64,000 nucleotides of DNA. Origin: Nelumbo lutea (taxonomy: Eukaryota; Streptophyta; Magnoliopsida; Proteales; Nelumbonaceae). The stretch lies in assembly GCA_022828595.1 (NCBI GenBank), contig JAKGHH010000002.1:82366076-82430075 (forward strand), given 5' to 3'. Position 1 is the stretch's first letter. Each line of letters starts with the position of its first letter. The position numbers and the translations under genes were made by a program. Below the pieces are notes generated by a model, which was not told where the DNA came from, did not search any database, and worked only from the letters and a program-made list of their open reading frames with translations. This document shows, piece after piece, positions 9,703 to 20,805 of this stretch.

Positions 9703-11025
9703 CAATGTTCTGAAAATCGTAATCGTATCGTAAATTGTAAAGGGGTTTGAATCAAATTGTATAGTAAATCGTAATATTTTTTCTTATTTTTTTCAAAAGC
9801 TGTTAAGAACTCTAAAATATACCTAAATCTCTCAAAAAAAGAAAAAAGAAAAAATGACTTTGCTTAAGCTTTCTAACCCATAAACATCTTATAACTATAT
9901 AGTCACGACAGACTTATAGTTACACTAGTGTCAATAAAAAGTAATATCTATAATTATCTTGATATGAAATATGAATGAACCATAATTTTTTAAAAGGAAC
10001 CATAACTATATAGTATAGAGTCTTGTTTATATTTTAAATTTTAACTTTCAACTTTCAAGTGTTCTACAAGTGGGACCCACTTTAATGTTTTAAACTTAAA
10101 TATTTTAACATTGGGCCCGCTGACAAGTGGGACCCACTATGCTGATTGTGCACTTGAATATTTAAATAGTGGGCCTCACTGATATGTACTGTTTAAATAG
10201 TGGGCATGGCCCACTTTAAGCTTAGATGTTCTAACAGTGGGACCCACTATGTTGCATGGGTTCCACCAAGCCAAGTTACTTAAAACTTGTTATAGATATA
10301 GCCCACTACAATATTAACTCATTATTAAGCTTTGCTTTTGTTTATGGTGGGTGGGACCCACCAAGCCAAAAACAATTCAGAATTTTGTAACAGTGGATTA
10401 TTCACTGCTAATATTCCTTTGAGGTGGATAAAATCCACCGAATATTACAATCTAATAATTAAATCTTATTTGGGTTTATAGTGGGTGGGACCCACCAAAA
10501 CCAACAATTATAACAGTGGGTCCACTATGTTGATTTCAATAGTGGGTGATGACCCACCAATTAATTTATATCTAGCTTTGAATGTGGTGGACAGGATCCA
10601 CCGATTGCAACACTAATCTGTTGTTGCAAGGTAATTTGATGGGGACCCACCAACTCATGACAGTTCACAGCTTTCAATGGTGGGGTCAAATTTTATTATA
10701 TATATATATATTTATTTATGATTGAAGTGAATAGGATCCACTAAGTGAGTCTTAGCTTATATATTTTAGTTTGTTTACAGGTAGCAAACCAGCATCTCTG
10801 TCCCCTTTTCAGGTGGATAAGATCCACTGACAGTGGGTCCCAGAGGTTTGCCCTTTACAAGTGGCAATATAGGCTGCAGTAGTAATACATTTGTCCCCTT
10901 TTTAGGTGGATAAGATCTACTGACAGTGGGAGCCAGAGATTTGTCAATTGATTTTTTTTATACATTTTAACATTGGATTAATCCATTGAATGTTCTTTTG
11001 AGGTGGATAGGATCCATTGAACATA
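9703..11025 (+). mobile_element. hAT-like element, left part with hairpin array, right end not found
   Basis: The first ~365 bp (9703-10067) match the left end of the complete element at 12608, including a CAATGTTCTGAAAATCGT terminus and AATCGTA-type subterminal repeats. The match stops at ATAAGT/ACAAGT. A palindrome array follows. No matching right terminus or second GAGGCTGG duplication was found, so this copy is truncated or diverged. Confidence 0.65.
10068..11022 (+). repeat. array of ~15 short palindromes, GTGG...CCAC type
   Basis: Short inverted repeats recur every 40-100 bases. Examples: AAGTGGGACCCACTT (10068), AGTGGGCATGGCCCACT (10199), AGTGGATTATTCACT (10392), GGTGGATAAAATCCACC (10423), GGTGGACAGGATCCACC (about 10585), GGTGGATAAGATCCACT (about 10812). 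The outer GTGG/CCAC is constant while inner pairs change together. No long reading frame. Confidence 0.85.
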
Positions 11026-11574
11026 ACAATGGTTCCCAAGTATTAATCTCTTTCTTTCTTTTCCTGTTTTATCACATAGAATCCCCCAGATATTATAAAT
11101 TGAGATAAGATTTTGAGTCCTAAAGATAAGGACTGAAAGTAAATAAAATTTGAAGGGATAGAAGACAAGATAAAAGAAAAATAAGATCTGTACCTGTGTA
11201 TACTTGTCCTTAACCACTTCAATCAGCAGAACTACAAGTTCCCTCCTTTATTTTCTCTCTTCCTCTCTCTTTTGTCCTTTTTCTCTTTCTCTTTTCTCTT
11301 TTCTCTTTTCTCTATCTCTTCTCTTTTTTTTTTTTTTCATCTTCTGCCCATTTTTCCTGTCCTCTCTCCCTTTTATAGAGGAGGCAATTATGGGTAGGGA
11401 GGTTAGAGCAACCTCCCCACTCTTCATATGTGGGGTGGTTGCTTAACTCCCCCTATAACCAGAATAACTTAAAATTTAAATTTATGTGAAGTGGGCCAGC
11501 TGTCAAATCTGGCTCTTCAAGCCTTATATATGTCTTTTTTTTTTTACATCATATATTATTTAATCCTAAACATC
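11026..11574 (+). other. unassigned, pyrimidine-rich stretch at 11230-11340
   Basis: No coding or repeat signature beyond a TTTCTCTTTTCTC-type simple tract. It may be the rest of the hAT-like copy or downstream copia sequence. Confidence 0.5.
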
Positions 11575-11589
11575 ATCACATTGCCCCTT

Positions 11590-12281
11590 CTCACCATCTG
11601 GCGGTAGGAGCTTTGGATGTAACTTCCAACAGGTATCTTTTGTGTGCTTTGGCTTCTTGCAGTATTCACACAAACCTCATTTTTTTCAATACCACCCTTC
11701 TGCTTTCATAATCTGAACCTGTCTCCTGCTCTCCTCACTATTGACCATAGCATAAGCTTGAGGCTTTGAGAAAGGGTTACCTCATCATTAGCTAAAACAT
11801 TCTGTCTGACTATCATACTCAGGATTGAGCCTGGTTAGGAACTTAAAAACCCGATTCCTCTCCTTAGCTAAAACATTCTATGAGTTTCAGCATCTTTTGT
11901 GCATCCCCATTGAATTGTCTCTATCAAATCAATTTCCTGTCACATAGACTTCAATATCGAAAAATACATAGTTAATGGCTTCTCCCTCTGTCTCAAGTTA
12001 TTCACATCATTCTTCAATTTGTAGGCCCTGGCAACATTTAACTTCAATGAGTAGGTCTCCTTAACAATATCCCATACCTCCCTAGTAGTCTCTAACCACA
12101 AGTAGTGTTGACTGATATGGGGTTGCATAGAGTTCACCAACCATCCCACAACAGTGTAATTATCAATTATCATGCACCCATCTAGTTTCACAGTAGTCAC
12201 TACCCCACAAAGATTCTCTATGGATCCTTGACCGCATCTAGAGTCTGTAAGGTATTTTGTCTCACCTCCAGTATGATCCAT
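11590..12281 (-). pseudogene. gag: copia-A gag fragment
   Basis: The start MDHTGGETKY is at 12281. VTTVKLDG is joined directly to sequence matching a later part of gag (IIDNYTVVGWLVNSMQPHI), so about 50 residues around the NYLAW motif are deleted. It continues to NLRQREKPLTMYFSILKSM and stops at 11940. Downstream, in broken frames, a CX2CX4HX4C zinc knuckle follows near 11640-11680. Confidence 0.82.
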
Positions 12282-13195
12282 TGATCAAATGAAGGAAAAC
12301 AATTATCAAAATACGATACTATTGATAAAAAAACACTAATCTAATCCTTTTTGTAGCAGAAAACTAGGGTTTCAGAGCACCCGGCAAAATGATAGAAAAT
12401 GGGTGAGAGAGAGAACTTGTGGCCTCTCTTATCAGGGACTCTAGAAATTTCTCCCGCTAGAGTTGATCTCCACATGGGTCAGTAAACTCCCTTTTAAGCC
12501 CCAAGTGCCAGCTTTAAACTATCTCTAAACCCCTTAGTCCAATTTCTCTAGTCAGCTAGGGTTTTTGGGAAAAATATCCAAGAACCTACCTTGGGCCTCA
12601 ATCTAAGCATTGTTCTAAAAATCATAATCATATCGTAAATAGTAAAGGGGCTTGAATCGAATCATATCGTAAATCATAAGATATTTTCTTGTTTTTTCAA
12701 AAGCTGTTAAAAACTCTAAAATATACCTAAATCTCTTAAAAAATAGAAAAAATGACTTTGCACAAGCTTTTTAACCCATAAACATCTTATAACTATATAG
12801 TAATGACAGACTTGTAGTTACACTAGTGTCAATAAAAAGCCATATCTTTAATTATCTTGATATGAAATATGGATGAACCATAATTTTTTAAAAGGAACCA
12901 TAACTATATAGTATGGAGTCTTGTTTATATTGTTTTAAATTTTAACTTTCAACTTTCAAGTGTTCTATAAGTAACGAACTACGCACATCAAGTCATTAAT
13001 TAATAATTATCCATACAATTTATACAATAGTGAGACACACTACAAATGAAAGTTATACAACTAAAGAAATTAATTTCTCTGAAATTAATGAATATAAAGA
13101 GATATCATGTGTATAGAACTATGGATTAGTTTTAATTCCATTCTAAAAAATCAAATTTTAAAGTCTAAGTGCTTCATAAGTCATAATCTAATTTC

Positions 13196-13409
13196 TTGGA
13201 TTTGGATGATGTAATTCAGAAAGCTGTGGGTAAGCTGATTTCTTGGATTTCCATTTCTGGGGAGTTCAGGAATATTAGCTTGCCTGTATTATTTCAATCT
13301 TGTTCCTGGTGGAAGTTGTAATCTCGGCTGCTTTTTAGACTGCCTTTTTGGGTCTGAATTGCAGTTTGTTTGTGTTGAATAAATTTACTTTTCCTTTTCC
13401 AAAAAAAAA
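13196..13409 (+). mobile_element. 5'-truncated LINE tail inside the hAT-like element
   Basis: The last codons of a LINE ORF2 (AVGKLISWISISGEFRNIS) and a 3' UTR are followed by A9. It is flanked by the 15-bp duplication TCATAATCTAATTTC at 13181-13195 and 13415-13429. Confidence 0.9.
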
Positions 13410-13519
13410 GTAAATCATAATCTAATTTCAAGGAGGAAGGAAAATATAAACGAGGGAAAAATGACGAGAAGAAAGAATGGGGCAAAGTCACTGTTTTAAT
13501 ATGAAAAATGAAAGAAAGA

Positions 13520-14155
13520 AAACAAGTGAACCCTGTTTTCATGTTAGAAAAGAGTGAAAAAATAGAATATATCCCTGTTTTTTCATAAAAAATAAGAGTG
13601 AATAATAGAATGGAACATGTTTTAACATTAGCAAAAAGAAAAAAAAAGGAAGCTATTTTTGCACAATAGAAAGCAACCTGTTTTAACCTACAAAGTGCAA
13701 ATACATCTCTGTTTTTGTATAACTTAGTTTTATTTTATGTGTAAAAAAGAAAGAAAAATGGGGATGAACCCCTGTTTTGTGATTAGAAAAAGGGTGAGGG
13801 AATATATCAGGGCTAAAGCCCTATTTTCGTGCAAGAAAACAAGTAAAAACATTGGGGAAAAACCCCTGTTTATGCATGGAAAAAGGTTGAAAAGTAAAAG
13901 GGCGGAGCCCCTGTTTTTATGCAAAAAAAAAAAAATTAAGATAAAATATTATGAAACAAGGGGGAAATATTATGAAATAGGTACCCATAGCTTTCATGCA
14001 AAAATGAATTAAAAACATGGGATGGAGTCCCTGTTTTCATGCCAAAAAACAATTGAAACAAATGGGGCGGAACCCGTGTTTTTATGCCAAAACACTGACT
14101 GAAATAAATAGGGCAGAGCCCTTGTTTTCATGCAAAAAAACCGACTGAAATAAAG
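13520..14155 (+). repeat. hairpin minisatellite, GGGnnnnnCCC units
   Basis: About ten diverged units of roughly 45-60 bp. Each has a GC palindrome followed by TGTTTTCATGCAAAAA. Cores include GGGGATGAACCCC (13760), AGGGCTAAAGCCCT (13809), GGGGAAAAACCCC (13854), GGGCGGAGCCC (13900), GGGATGGAGTCCC (14019), AGGGCAGAGCCCT (14109). An AG-rich tract follows at 14156-14215. Confidence 0.85.
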
Positions 14156-14824
14156 TAGTAAGAAAGAAGACAAGAAGAAAGGAGGAAGAGGAGGAGGAAG
14201 AAGAGAAAGAAAACAATATAAACCATGTACAGATAATATAAAAACAGTAGAAATCAAAAAAAAAAAAAAAACAAAATCTCTCACCTTTCATGCAGACAAG
14301 TAGAGGAGGTTTGGAGCTTCACTGAAACAATGGAGGAGGGTTTCTTCTCTTCCAGTCTCCCGCCAAGTCTTTTCCTTCAATGGTAAGTCATGTTTGATTG
14401 ATCAAAGTGGATATTCTATGTTTTATAACTAAAATGGTGATTCTGCCCCTCTATGTAAAGGAGAGACTTTAAAAAGGAAGAGGTTTAAATGGTCATTTAA
14501 TCTTAATTTAAGCTTTCAGACTCTAATTGTATGAATCTTCCAAGAATTGTGATTTACGATTTACACTAGCGATTTGCTTACAAATCGTATGATTTATTCA
14601 AAAAACGATTTATATATACGATTTGTATCGTTTTAGCCCTGATTCGATTTGAATCGTACGATTCAAATCATGAATCACATGATTTTTAAAATATTGGATC
14701 TAAGTGATAAATCTCCTCCACAGATCACCCTGATTGGGAAGCATCAATCTTCAATCAATCAGCAGCTTACTTCTCCATACACACCGTGTATGGGCGTAAA
14801 AGAAGAGAAGCAGGAAGTGGGAAC

Positions 14825-14836
14825 TTGCTCTGATAC
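14825..14836 (-). promoter_or_regulatory. copia-A primer binding site
   Basis: The minus strand reads TGGTATCAGAGC right after the LTR, the usual initiator-Met-tRNA primer site of plant copia elements. Confidence 0.8.
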
Positions 14837-14837
14837 C

Positions 14838-15189
14838 AAGAAGAAAACCAGTCCAAGAAATTTCTACATGTCTAACAAGAAAAATAAGAAGGAAGAAGAG
14901 AGAAAGATCTGTTCAAGAGAAAGAAGTTGGAAAAAGAGGAAGAAAAGAGAAGAGAAAATCGTCCCTCTCTCACTCCCTTGGCTCCTTTATATATGTGCTG
15001 GATTAAATTAAAGAAGAAATTACGTGGGTGCTCCTGGTTAGGTGGCTGACTCAATAAACATAAAAATTAAGTCTTAAGGGGCCCATAAAGACAGCCCATT
15101 ACAGCAGAAATAAAACAATAAACAACTGAACTAAAAGCAAGGTCCATTTGGCCACCAAACTAAGGCCCATTTTGCCCAATCTCTCTACA
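14838..15189 (-). repeat. copia-A 5' LTR
   Basis: On the minus strand it starts TGTAGAGAGATTGGGC, like the LTR at 35472 (TGTAGAGATACTGGGC). It has a TATATAAAGG-type box near 14985-14995 and pyrimidine-rich DNA before the primer site. The inner end is uncertain by a few bases. Confidence 0.8.
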
Positions 15190-16375
15190 AAGAACCAGGG
15201 CAGATTATGCATTCCCTCCATTTTTGTGCTCTGTCTCAGTGAGTGAGAAACTGTGGATCATATCCTTCTCCATTGTCAGGAAACTAAAAATATTGTACAA
15301 TTCCTTAATCTTATTGGCTATTGCTGGGTTGCTTCTGCACACATTATGGGGTTCATTTGGCAATGGTATGGCAAAGGTCTTGGCAAAAAGGGTAAGACTT
15401 ACTGGATTATTGCTTTGCATGCAGTGTTGTGAAGTGTGTGGGAAGAAAGAAACAACCATATATTTTGAGAACAAGGCAAAATCCCTTGAGGAGTTGATTC
15501 CCACTGTTTTCTGGGTTAGACATATCAGAGAAACAGGAATAGAAAGGGAGAAGAAAGCAAGAGAGAAAAGAGAAGAGAGACAAAGAGAATTCTGGGATCA
15601 AAAGTTATGATTGGCGGCGCCAGTCATTAGTATTTATATTAGGGCATCCCAACTAATAATAAAAGAGTAAGATTACAAGAATGCCCCTTGCGGCACTAAA
15701 GAACAGAAATATAACAAAGAATTAAATAAGGAGACTAACAGATTTCAACACCCACATTACTTTTTTATGTAATTTATAGGTGGAAAATGCTGTGGAGTTT
15801 CAAGGAATTTCAATGGGAGATTTGCGAAGAAGTTTAGTGAACTTATTTTCCTTACCATTGATTTTGACCAGCCACTCTGGCCCAATCTCTAGACAAGTGG
15901 GGGTGATAACTTTAGACTTTGATGTCAGTGCTCTTGGCAACCTTGGCAATGCTGGCATTGGTGGTGTGTTCAGGACAGGTGATGGAAATATCTGTTGGGT
16001 TTTTAGTGGCCCCATTGGGACTGCTGATTCAACCAAGGGAGAGGTACTAGTTGCTCTTACTGGAATCCGAATTGCTAGAAATTTGGGTTTCTCAAGAATG
16101 GCCATTGAAGGAGACTCTGTAAACACTATAAACTGGTTAAAAGGGAAAGAGGGTGGTCCTTGGAGGCTGTCTTATATCCTAAACGAGGCTAGAGACATTT
16201 TTGACTCAACGACTGACATTAGTTTGGATTCCCAGAGATTTAAATGCTCTGGCCGACTCTGAGAGATGCTCTGTATAGCAACAGAGATCTGCCTATGTAA
16301 TCTGTGTCTTTAGTTGTGCTGTTTTCAGATTCACATCTTCTCTGTATTTTATTCAATGAATTTTGGTTATTTTCT
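15190..16375 (+). pseudogene. LINE ORF2 end: zf-RVT and RNase H, split by a solo LTR
   Basis: 15245-15420 in one frame gives HILLHCQETKNIVQFLNLIG and QWYGKGLGKKGKTYWIIALH, typical of zf-RVT. It shifts frame near 15420 and continues FENKAKSLEELIPT. After the solo LTR, LINE coding resumes at 15756. RNase H lies at 15905-16150: GNAGIGGVFRTGDGNICW, GEVLVALTGIRIARNLGFSR, EGDSVNTINWLKGKEGG. The first RNase H Asp position reads TLDFDVSALGN. A 3' UTR with TATTTTATTCAATGAATTTT follows, ending near 16375. Confidence 0.82.
15505..15750 (-). repeat. solo LTR inside the LINE
   Basis: It is 246 bp, on the minus strand starting TGTTGAAATCTG and ending AGAAAACA. The 5-bp duplication CCCAC occurs at 15500-15504 and 15751-15755. 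No internal retrotransposon sequence remains. Confidence 0.88.
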
Positions 16376-16384
16376 TTCAAAAAT

Positions 16385-16620
16385 GGAATGATAAACTTAA
16401 CTAGCTTAAGAATTAAAGGAAGAAAAACAACAGAGGAGAGTGAAGGGAAGAAGAGGAGGCTGGAGAAAGAACAAACAATTGTGGGCTGTCTTTTATGGCC
16501 CACTGCCTTTTATATTAAATGTGGAAAATAAAAAATAAAATTACTAGGATGCCCCTAGTTAGGTGGCAACAATATGCAATGGAAAGAAAAAAAGAAAAAC
16601 AAGAAAGACTATACCTATTG
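16385..16620 (-). repeat. possible diverged LTR fragment
   Basis: GATGCCCCTAGTTAGGTGGC (about 16550) resembles part of the copia-A LTR (GTGCTCCTGGTTAGGTGGC, about 15028), and an AG-rich block precedes it in the same order. Ends not defined. Confidence 0.4.
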
Positions 16621-16691
16621 AGATGAATGCCATGGGTAAATGGGAAATCAAGGATCTGAATTATGAGAAAAAGACAAGAAAGACTAGCTTT

Positions 16692-16930
16692 TGTTAGAAT
16701 TAATTGATAGGGGCGTTCTTGTCTTTTTCTTGTTTTTTCCTCTCTTATATCTGCTGTAACTTATCTAAGGGCATTGTTGTCATTTCAGATTTAGTAGAAT
16801 GTTAATATAAGTTGAGTCAACAGTAAGGAGAGTTGAGTTAGATTTCTCCTTGCTGGTTTTCCCTCTTTTCTTCTCCTCTTCTCTTTCTTTCTTTTTCTTC
16901 TTCTTTCCCTTTCTTTTTAAAGTTGGAACA
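16692..16930 (+). repeat. possible LTR fragment (+)
   Basis: It begins TGTTAGAATTAATTG, contains GGGCATTGTTGTCATTT and ends in a long CTTCTTTC tract, a common composition of plant copia LTRs. No primer site, target duplication or second copy was seen. Confidence 0.35.
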
Positions 16931-18064
16931 GCTTTAGAAATAAATAAAGAGATAAGGGAGTCAAAGAGGATTACATACCATTACCCCTAAGTAACTTAAA
17001 ATTAAACTGTTATTATTAAATCAGCTTAGCTCTATCATAATGGTTCTATTCATAGATTAAACAAAAGAACTTGATTTCCTTTTGCAACTCTAATTTAGAC
17101 TAAAAAAGTGACCCAACACAACTTCTAATTACTTCAAAACAAAGGTATCCCAATAGGTAATCTGTAGGGACACTTAAATAATGACTTTGATTCTTAAAAC
17201 AACTCTGTACTTATCCTAAGCAATTCTAAGATTGACCCAAAGAAATATAAAAATGCAAATCCCGCCACTAACCATGGTTCCATTAAAACAGGTTTAGTTT
17301 ACAAGATATTGGTCTTGTTGGATAGATAACTCAATTACCTATCCAATGACACTAAAGTCATGCAAAATGAATAAATTCTGACCATCAAGAAACAGGTTGA
17401 AAGAAAAAAATGACGTGATCTCTTCTTCAACTTTTCAAAATTCTAATAACACTCTAGTAAGACACTATAAAGCCATTGGACCCTTTAAGATGACAAATCC
17501 TATTGCCAAGAAAATCACAAAATAGAAAATAAATTTGAAAAGACTCAAAAATAATAAAATCCATAAACCCCCAAATTATGGCATTGCCATTGGATGTGGA
17601 ATCTTGAGAAAATTAATGTCTTTTCCCATGGGTACTTTCCTTGCTTCCATGCTTGCATCATTCAAAGGCTGAGATTTAGTAGAGTATGATTGATGGAGAT
17701 GTTTGTTAGTGGCTCAAAGTCTAATAAGAAAAAAATAGGAATGGCTACCACTCTATCTGGCCTTTAATTAACATGAAATTCAAGTTTTTATGCTTCTATT
17801 TTTTTTTTCTTCCAATTCATGGTAATTTGTGGCTTGCTTGATTTTCTATAATTTTTAAATAAAATTTCTTTAATGCTTTTGGTGCTTCTTCTCATGAGTA
17901 CTATTACTATTTGTATCTTTTGGTGCAAGGGTAATATTGTCCTTTTATCGTCTTTTAAAACTCTGGGCACATCCACTTCCCTAATCATTGACCTTTCCTT
18001 TCATTTTTTCTTCTTTTTGTCTTTTCTTTTCTCTCGATCTTTTTATGAAAAATAACTTTGTATC
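16931..18064. other. unassigned intergenic DNA
   Basis: AT-rich, without a convincing reading frame, RNA gene or repeat. It is the flank into which the solo LTR at 18070 inserted. Confidence 0.5.
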
Positions 18065-18587
18065 GGAGCTGAAAGGATGGGAGATCCATCATATGGATGG
18101 CCGAACCATGTATGGTGGTTGGGCGAAATTTCAAAAATTTCTTTCTCCTATCTGGGAATCCTATTCCCTGATTTAAAAAACTGCATTTTTCAAGGTTCGT
18201 TCTTGAAACAAACCGGACCAAATCTGAAACCAAAATTAGGGAGAGGAATACCTAATATGGAATCCACGCAAAAAGTTCCTCCCAACGTGTTCACGCCCAA
18301 AGAGGGTACCAAATCCTTCATCCACTGAAGATGACATAGTTAGGGTGAGACAGGATCAATAAGTGGATTCTTCAGCAAGAAATGTGTAGGGATGTGAGCA
18401 CAGCTTCAAGATTGTTTCTTCCACCAAGAAACAATATCAATATCCAATCTTGATCACTCCAAGAGGTGGAGATCGAACAGTGTAAGGCGGCAAGAGCAAA
18501 GGGAGAGAGAAATGAATGCAGAAAGCAGTAGGACTGTGTCTATTTTCCAGTTTGCCCTCCTCTTTATATATAATCCTTAAAGAGTCA

Positions 18588-18790
18588 ATCTCCTAATCTG
18601 ATTAGGAGTTTCTTGATCCAATTCTTTATTTGGATTCAAACTCTTTAAGTGATAAGGATAATCCCTTATCTTATCTGCAGATCAAGATCAACTACTCCTA
18701 ATCAAATTAAAAGTTTCCTTATCCAAATCTTTATTTGGATATGGACTCTTTAAGTGGATAAGAGTTATCTTCTTATCCTTATCTGCTGAT
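18588..18790 (-). repeat. hairpin cassette in the large LTR (copy 1)
   Basis: Consecutive palindromes include CTCCTAATCTGATTAGGAG, GATCCAATTCTTTATTTGGATT, a GATAAGG...CTTATC pair, and ATCCAAATCTTTATTTGGAT. They correspond in order to those at 46231-46418 though their sequences differ. Confidence 0.8.
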
Positions 18791-19857
18791 CCATACCCAA
18801 ATTCGCCCCCTATTTAATTAATCCAGTTAACCCAGTTCAAAATGGGCTTTAGGCTCATTAAGCTTTCAAGCTCACTTCCTTTTAATGCTGGCTAGCTTGG
18901 CTCTCTTTGTATGGCGTGGGACTCTATCATTGATTTCCACATAAGCCATATGGGTTCAGCCTAGCCTCTGTTAGAAGGCCTGGCCGAATTCACTACTGAA
19001 TACAGTGAACCCCTGAGTCCATCAGTATGGTCTCTTAATGGGCCCAACATTTACACTAAATGGTCCTTGGGTCCAGCCATCTTATGAAGGCCCAAGGACT
19101 GTGGGCAGATGTGAGATTAGCCCATCAGGTTTATTATCCCTAAATGGTCTTACACTTAACCTCTCAGTCCATAATGATCAAACACTACCTGACAAGAGAG
19201 GACCTCTCCCTCGGCTGCAAGGTACATTGTTGCACTCTCTACTCACATGGATCCCGAGAATTAAAACCTTTTTGCAAACATTTTGTGAAACCGTAATATA
19301 TATGTATATCTCTATATAAAATATATTTTGCAAAAACAAATTTCAATAAGTTTGAAATCAACTGCAGGCAGTTTAGGTTTCCATCAGAGAGAGTGCATTC
19401 CCCGATCATTCATTTTGTCTGACAAAGGGGCTGATCCTGTCACTATGACATACCCAGGTTTTGATCCTTTCTAAGGATCTCACTTATTGGCATATCAAAG
19501 ACAGCTCAATCCGGCACCCAGTGCAGTACCATAATCGAGTCTAGGGGTCAGGTGTAACATTCCAATTTTGCCCATCTATCTCCAAGGTTCAGGGCAATAC
19601 TGGAATTTGGTCCGGTTCAAGGTTTCAAGAAAACCCACACTACATGTACCTCAGGTTTCACCCTGGCAGCTGAGACAAGCCACCCCAACCAACTTGGCAG
19701 CACATCAGTGTTAGCCTTGGTAGGATAAATCTCCCCAGATCTATCCAATGACTGTGAAGATTCTAAACTAACACGAGTCTCATAAGTGTCCAGTTTAAGG
19801 GTATTACACAGAAACACACCAACATAATATGAATCGAATATGTACTTTATTCATTTA

Positions 19858-20141
19858 TGTTATGATTCAGCCTGCCTTGGATTTCTATTTGTCTGAGATC
19901 GATTATGTAGAAAGAGGTAGAAAGGTGGAAGAAAGAGAGAAATAGAAAAGGAGAAAGTCTGGTTCGAACTGGAAGTCTAAAGAACATAACTCCCATTCGG
20001 CCAGACAGTGCTTTTTTATTATTAAAATAATTGAAAAGACATATGTGTCCTTATTTAAGGAAGGAGCATTGGTTCTAACACAACATTACAGATCAACAAC
20101 CTTAATCTGGGTATAAGGACAGAAATACCCCTATGCTAAGA
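19858..20141 (-). repeat. copia-3 3' LTR
   Basis: It abuts the reverse polypurine tract CTCCCCCTCAAG (20142-20153). The minus-strand end reads ATAACA. The start is TCTTAGCATAGG, where the partner LTR has TGTTAGCGTAGG. Confidence 0.9.
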
Positions 20142-20148
20142 CTCCCCC

Positions 20149-20745
20149 TCAAGTTGGTGAGTATATATCATATATTTCTAGCTTGTTACATATGTAGTCC
20201 ACTCTTCCCCGACTCAAGCCTTTTGTAAATAAGTCAGCCCATTGGTTTCCTGTATTAACATATGTAGTGTCTAGCTCTCCATTCAGCACCTTCTCCCTTA
20301 CAAAGTGACAGTCAACTTCAATGTGCTTCGTTCTTTCATGAAATACCGGATTAGAGGAAATATGAACTGCAGCCTGATTGTCACAATAGAGCTTCATTGG
20401 AGTATTGATGCTGTACCCTACTTCCTGTAGAAGGTTCCTTAGCCACACTAATTCACAAGCAGTGTGCGCCATAGCCCTATATTCTTCTGCACTACTTGCC
20501 ATGACCGTCTGTTTCTTACTTTTCCATGTCACCAGGTTACCTCCCAGGAAAGTGCAATAGCTTGTGGTAGACCGCCTATTAGACATAGAACCGGCCCAAC
20601 CAGCATCAACATACCATTCTATTTCAAGTTTTCCGCTACTCTTGTATATCGGACTGCGACCCGGAGCCCCTTTTAAATACCTCACAATTCTCAGAACTGC
20701 ATTCCAATGAGGAATCAGAGGTTTCTGCATGAACTGGCTTACCAC
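20149..20745 (-). pseudogene. pol: copia-3 RNase H domain
   Basis: Motifs in order: VDAGWAGSMSNRRSTTSYCT, GGNLVTWKSKKQTV, AEEYRAMAHTACELVWLRN, KLYCDNQAAVHISSN, KHIEVDCHFVREKV, ending IYDIYSPT at the polypurine tract. It is in the same frame as the RT but cut from it by two stops at about 20772 and 20806. One residue is lost in the usual SSAEAEY motif (here SSAEEY). Confidence 0.9.
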
Positions 20746-20805
20746 ACTAACCGCAAATGAGATGTCTGGTCTAGTAATGGTTAGTTAGTTTAGTTGATCC
20801 ACAAG

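Larger units (their letters stand above)
12608..14696 (+). mobile_element. complete non-autonomous hAT-like element with AATCGTA subterminal repeats
   Basis: Termini are imperfect inverted repeats beginning CA: left CATTGTTCTAAAAATCAT, right (reverse) CAATATTTTAAAAATCAT. Flanks AATCTAAG (12600-12607) and GATCTAAG (14697-14704) form an 8-bp target duplication with one mismatch, the hAT size. Subterminal regions are rich in ATCGTA-type repeats (12624-12690 and 14545-14680). No transposase frame. It has captured a LINE tail and a hairpin minisatellite. Confidence 0.82.
11575..15189 (-). mobile_element. copia-A, 5' LTR to gag, split by a hAT-like insertion
   Basis: On the minus strand: LTR 15189-14838, primer site 14836-14825, leader 14824-14705, insertion 14696-12608, rest of leader 12599-12282, gag 12281 to about 11590. 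Removing the insertion and one duplication copy gives continuous leader sequence. Protease, pol and 3' LTR are missing; the element breaks after the zinc knuckle. LTR and gag are of the same family as 23640-26932 and 35472-40390. Confidence 0.82.

Noticed and set aside
11204..11446. 80-codon Leu/Ser/Phe-rich frame
   Set aside because: Coding look is produced by a TTTCTC simple tract; no homology or signal peptide pattern that I would trust.
13520..14155. Regularly spaced palindromic repeats reminiscent of CRISPR
   Set aside because: Units diverge, spacing is irregular, spacers are repeats themselves, no cas genes, and the setting is plant nuclear DNA.
14649..15011. 120-codon lysine-rich frame
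   Set aside because: It crosses the hAT-like terminus, a copia leader, the primer site and the LTR; composition comes from the AG-rich LTR tract.
18061..18069. TATCGGAGC next to the solo LTR, resembling a primer binding site
   Set aside because: Orientation is wrong for a minus-strand LTR, and GGAGC is the target duplication repeated at 28562-28566.
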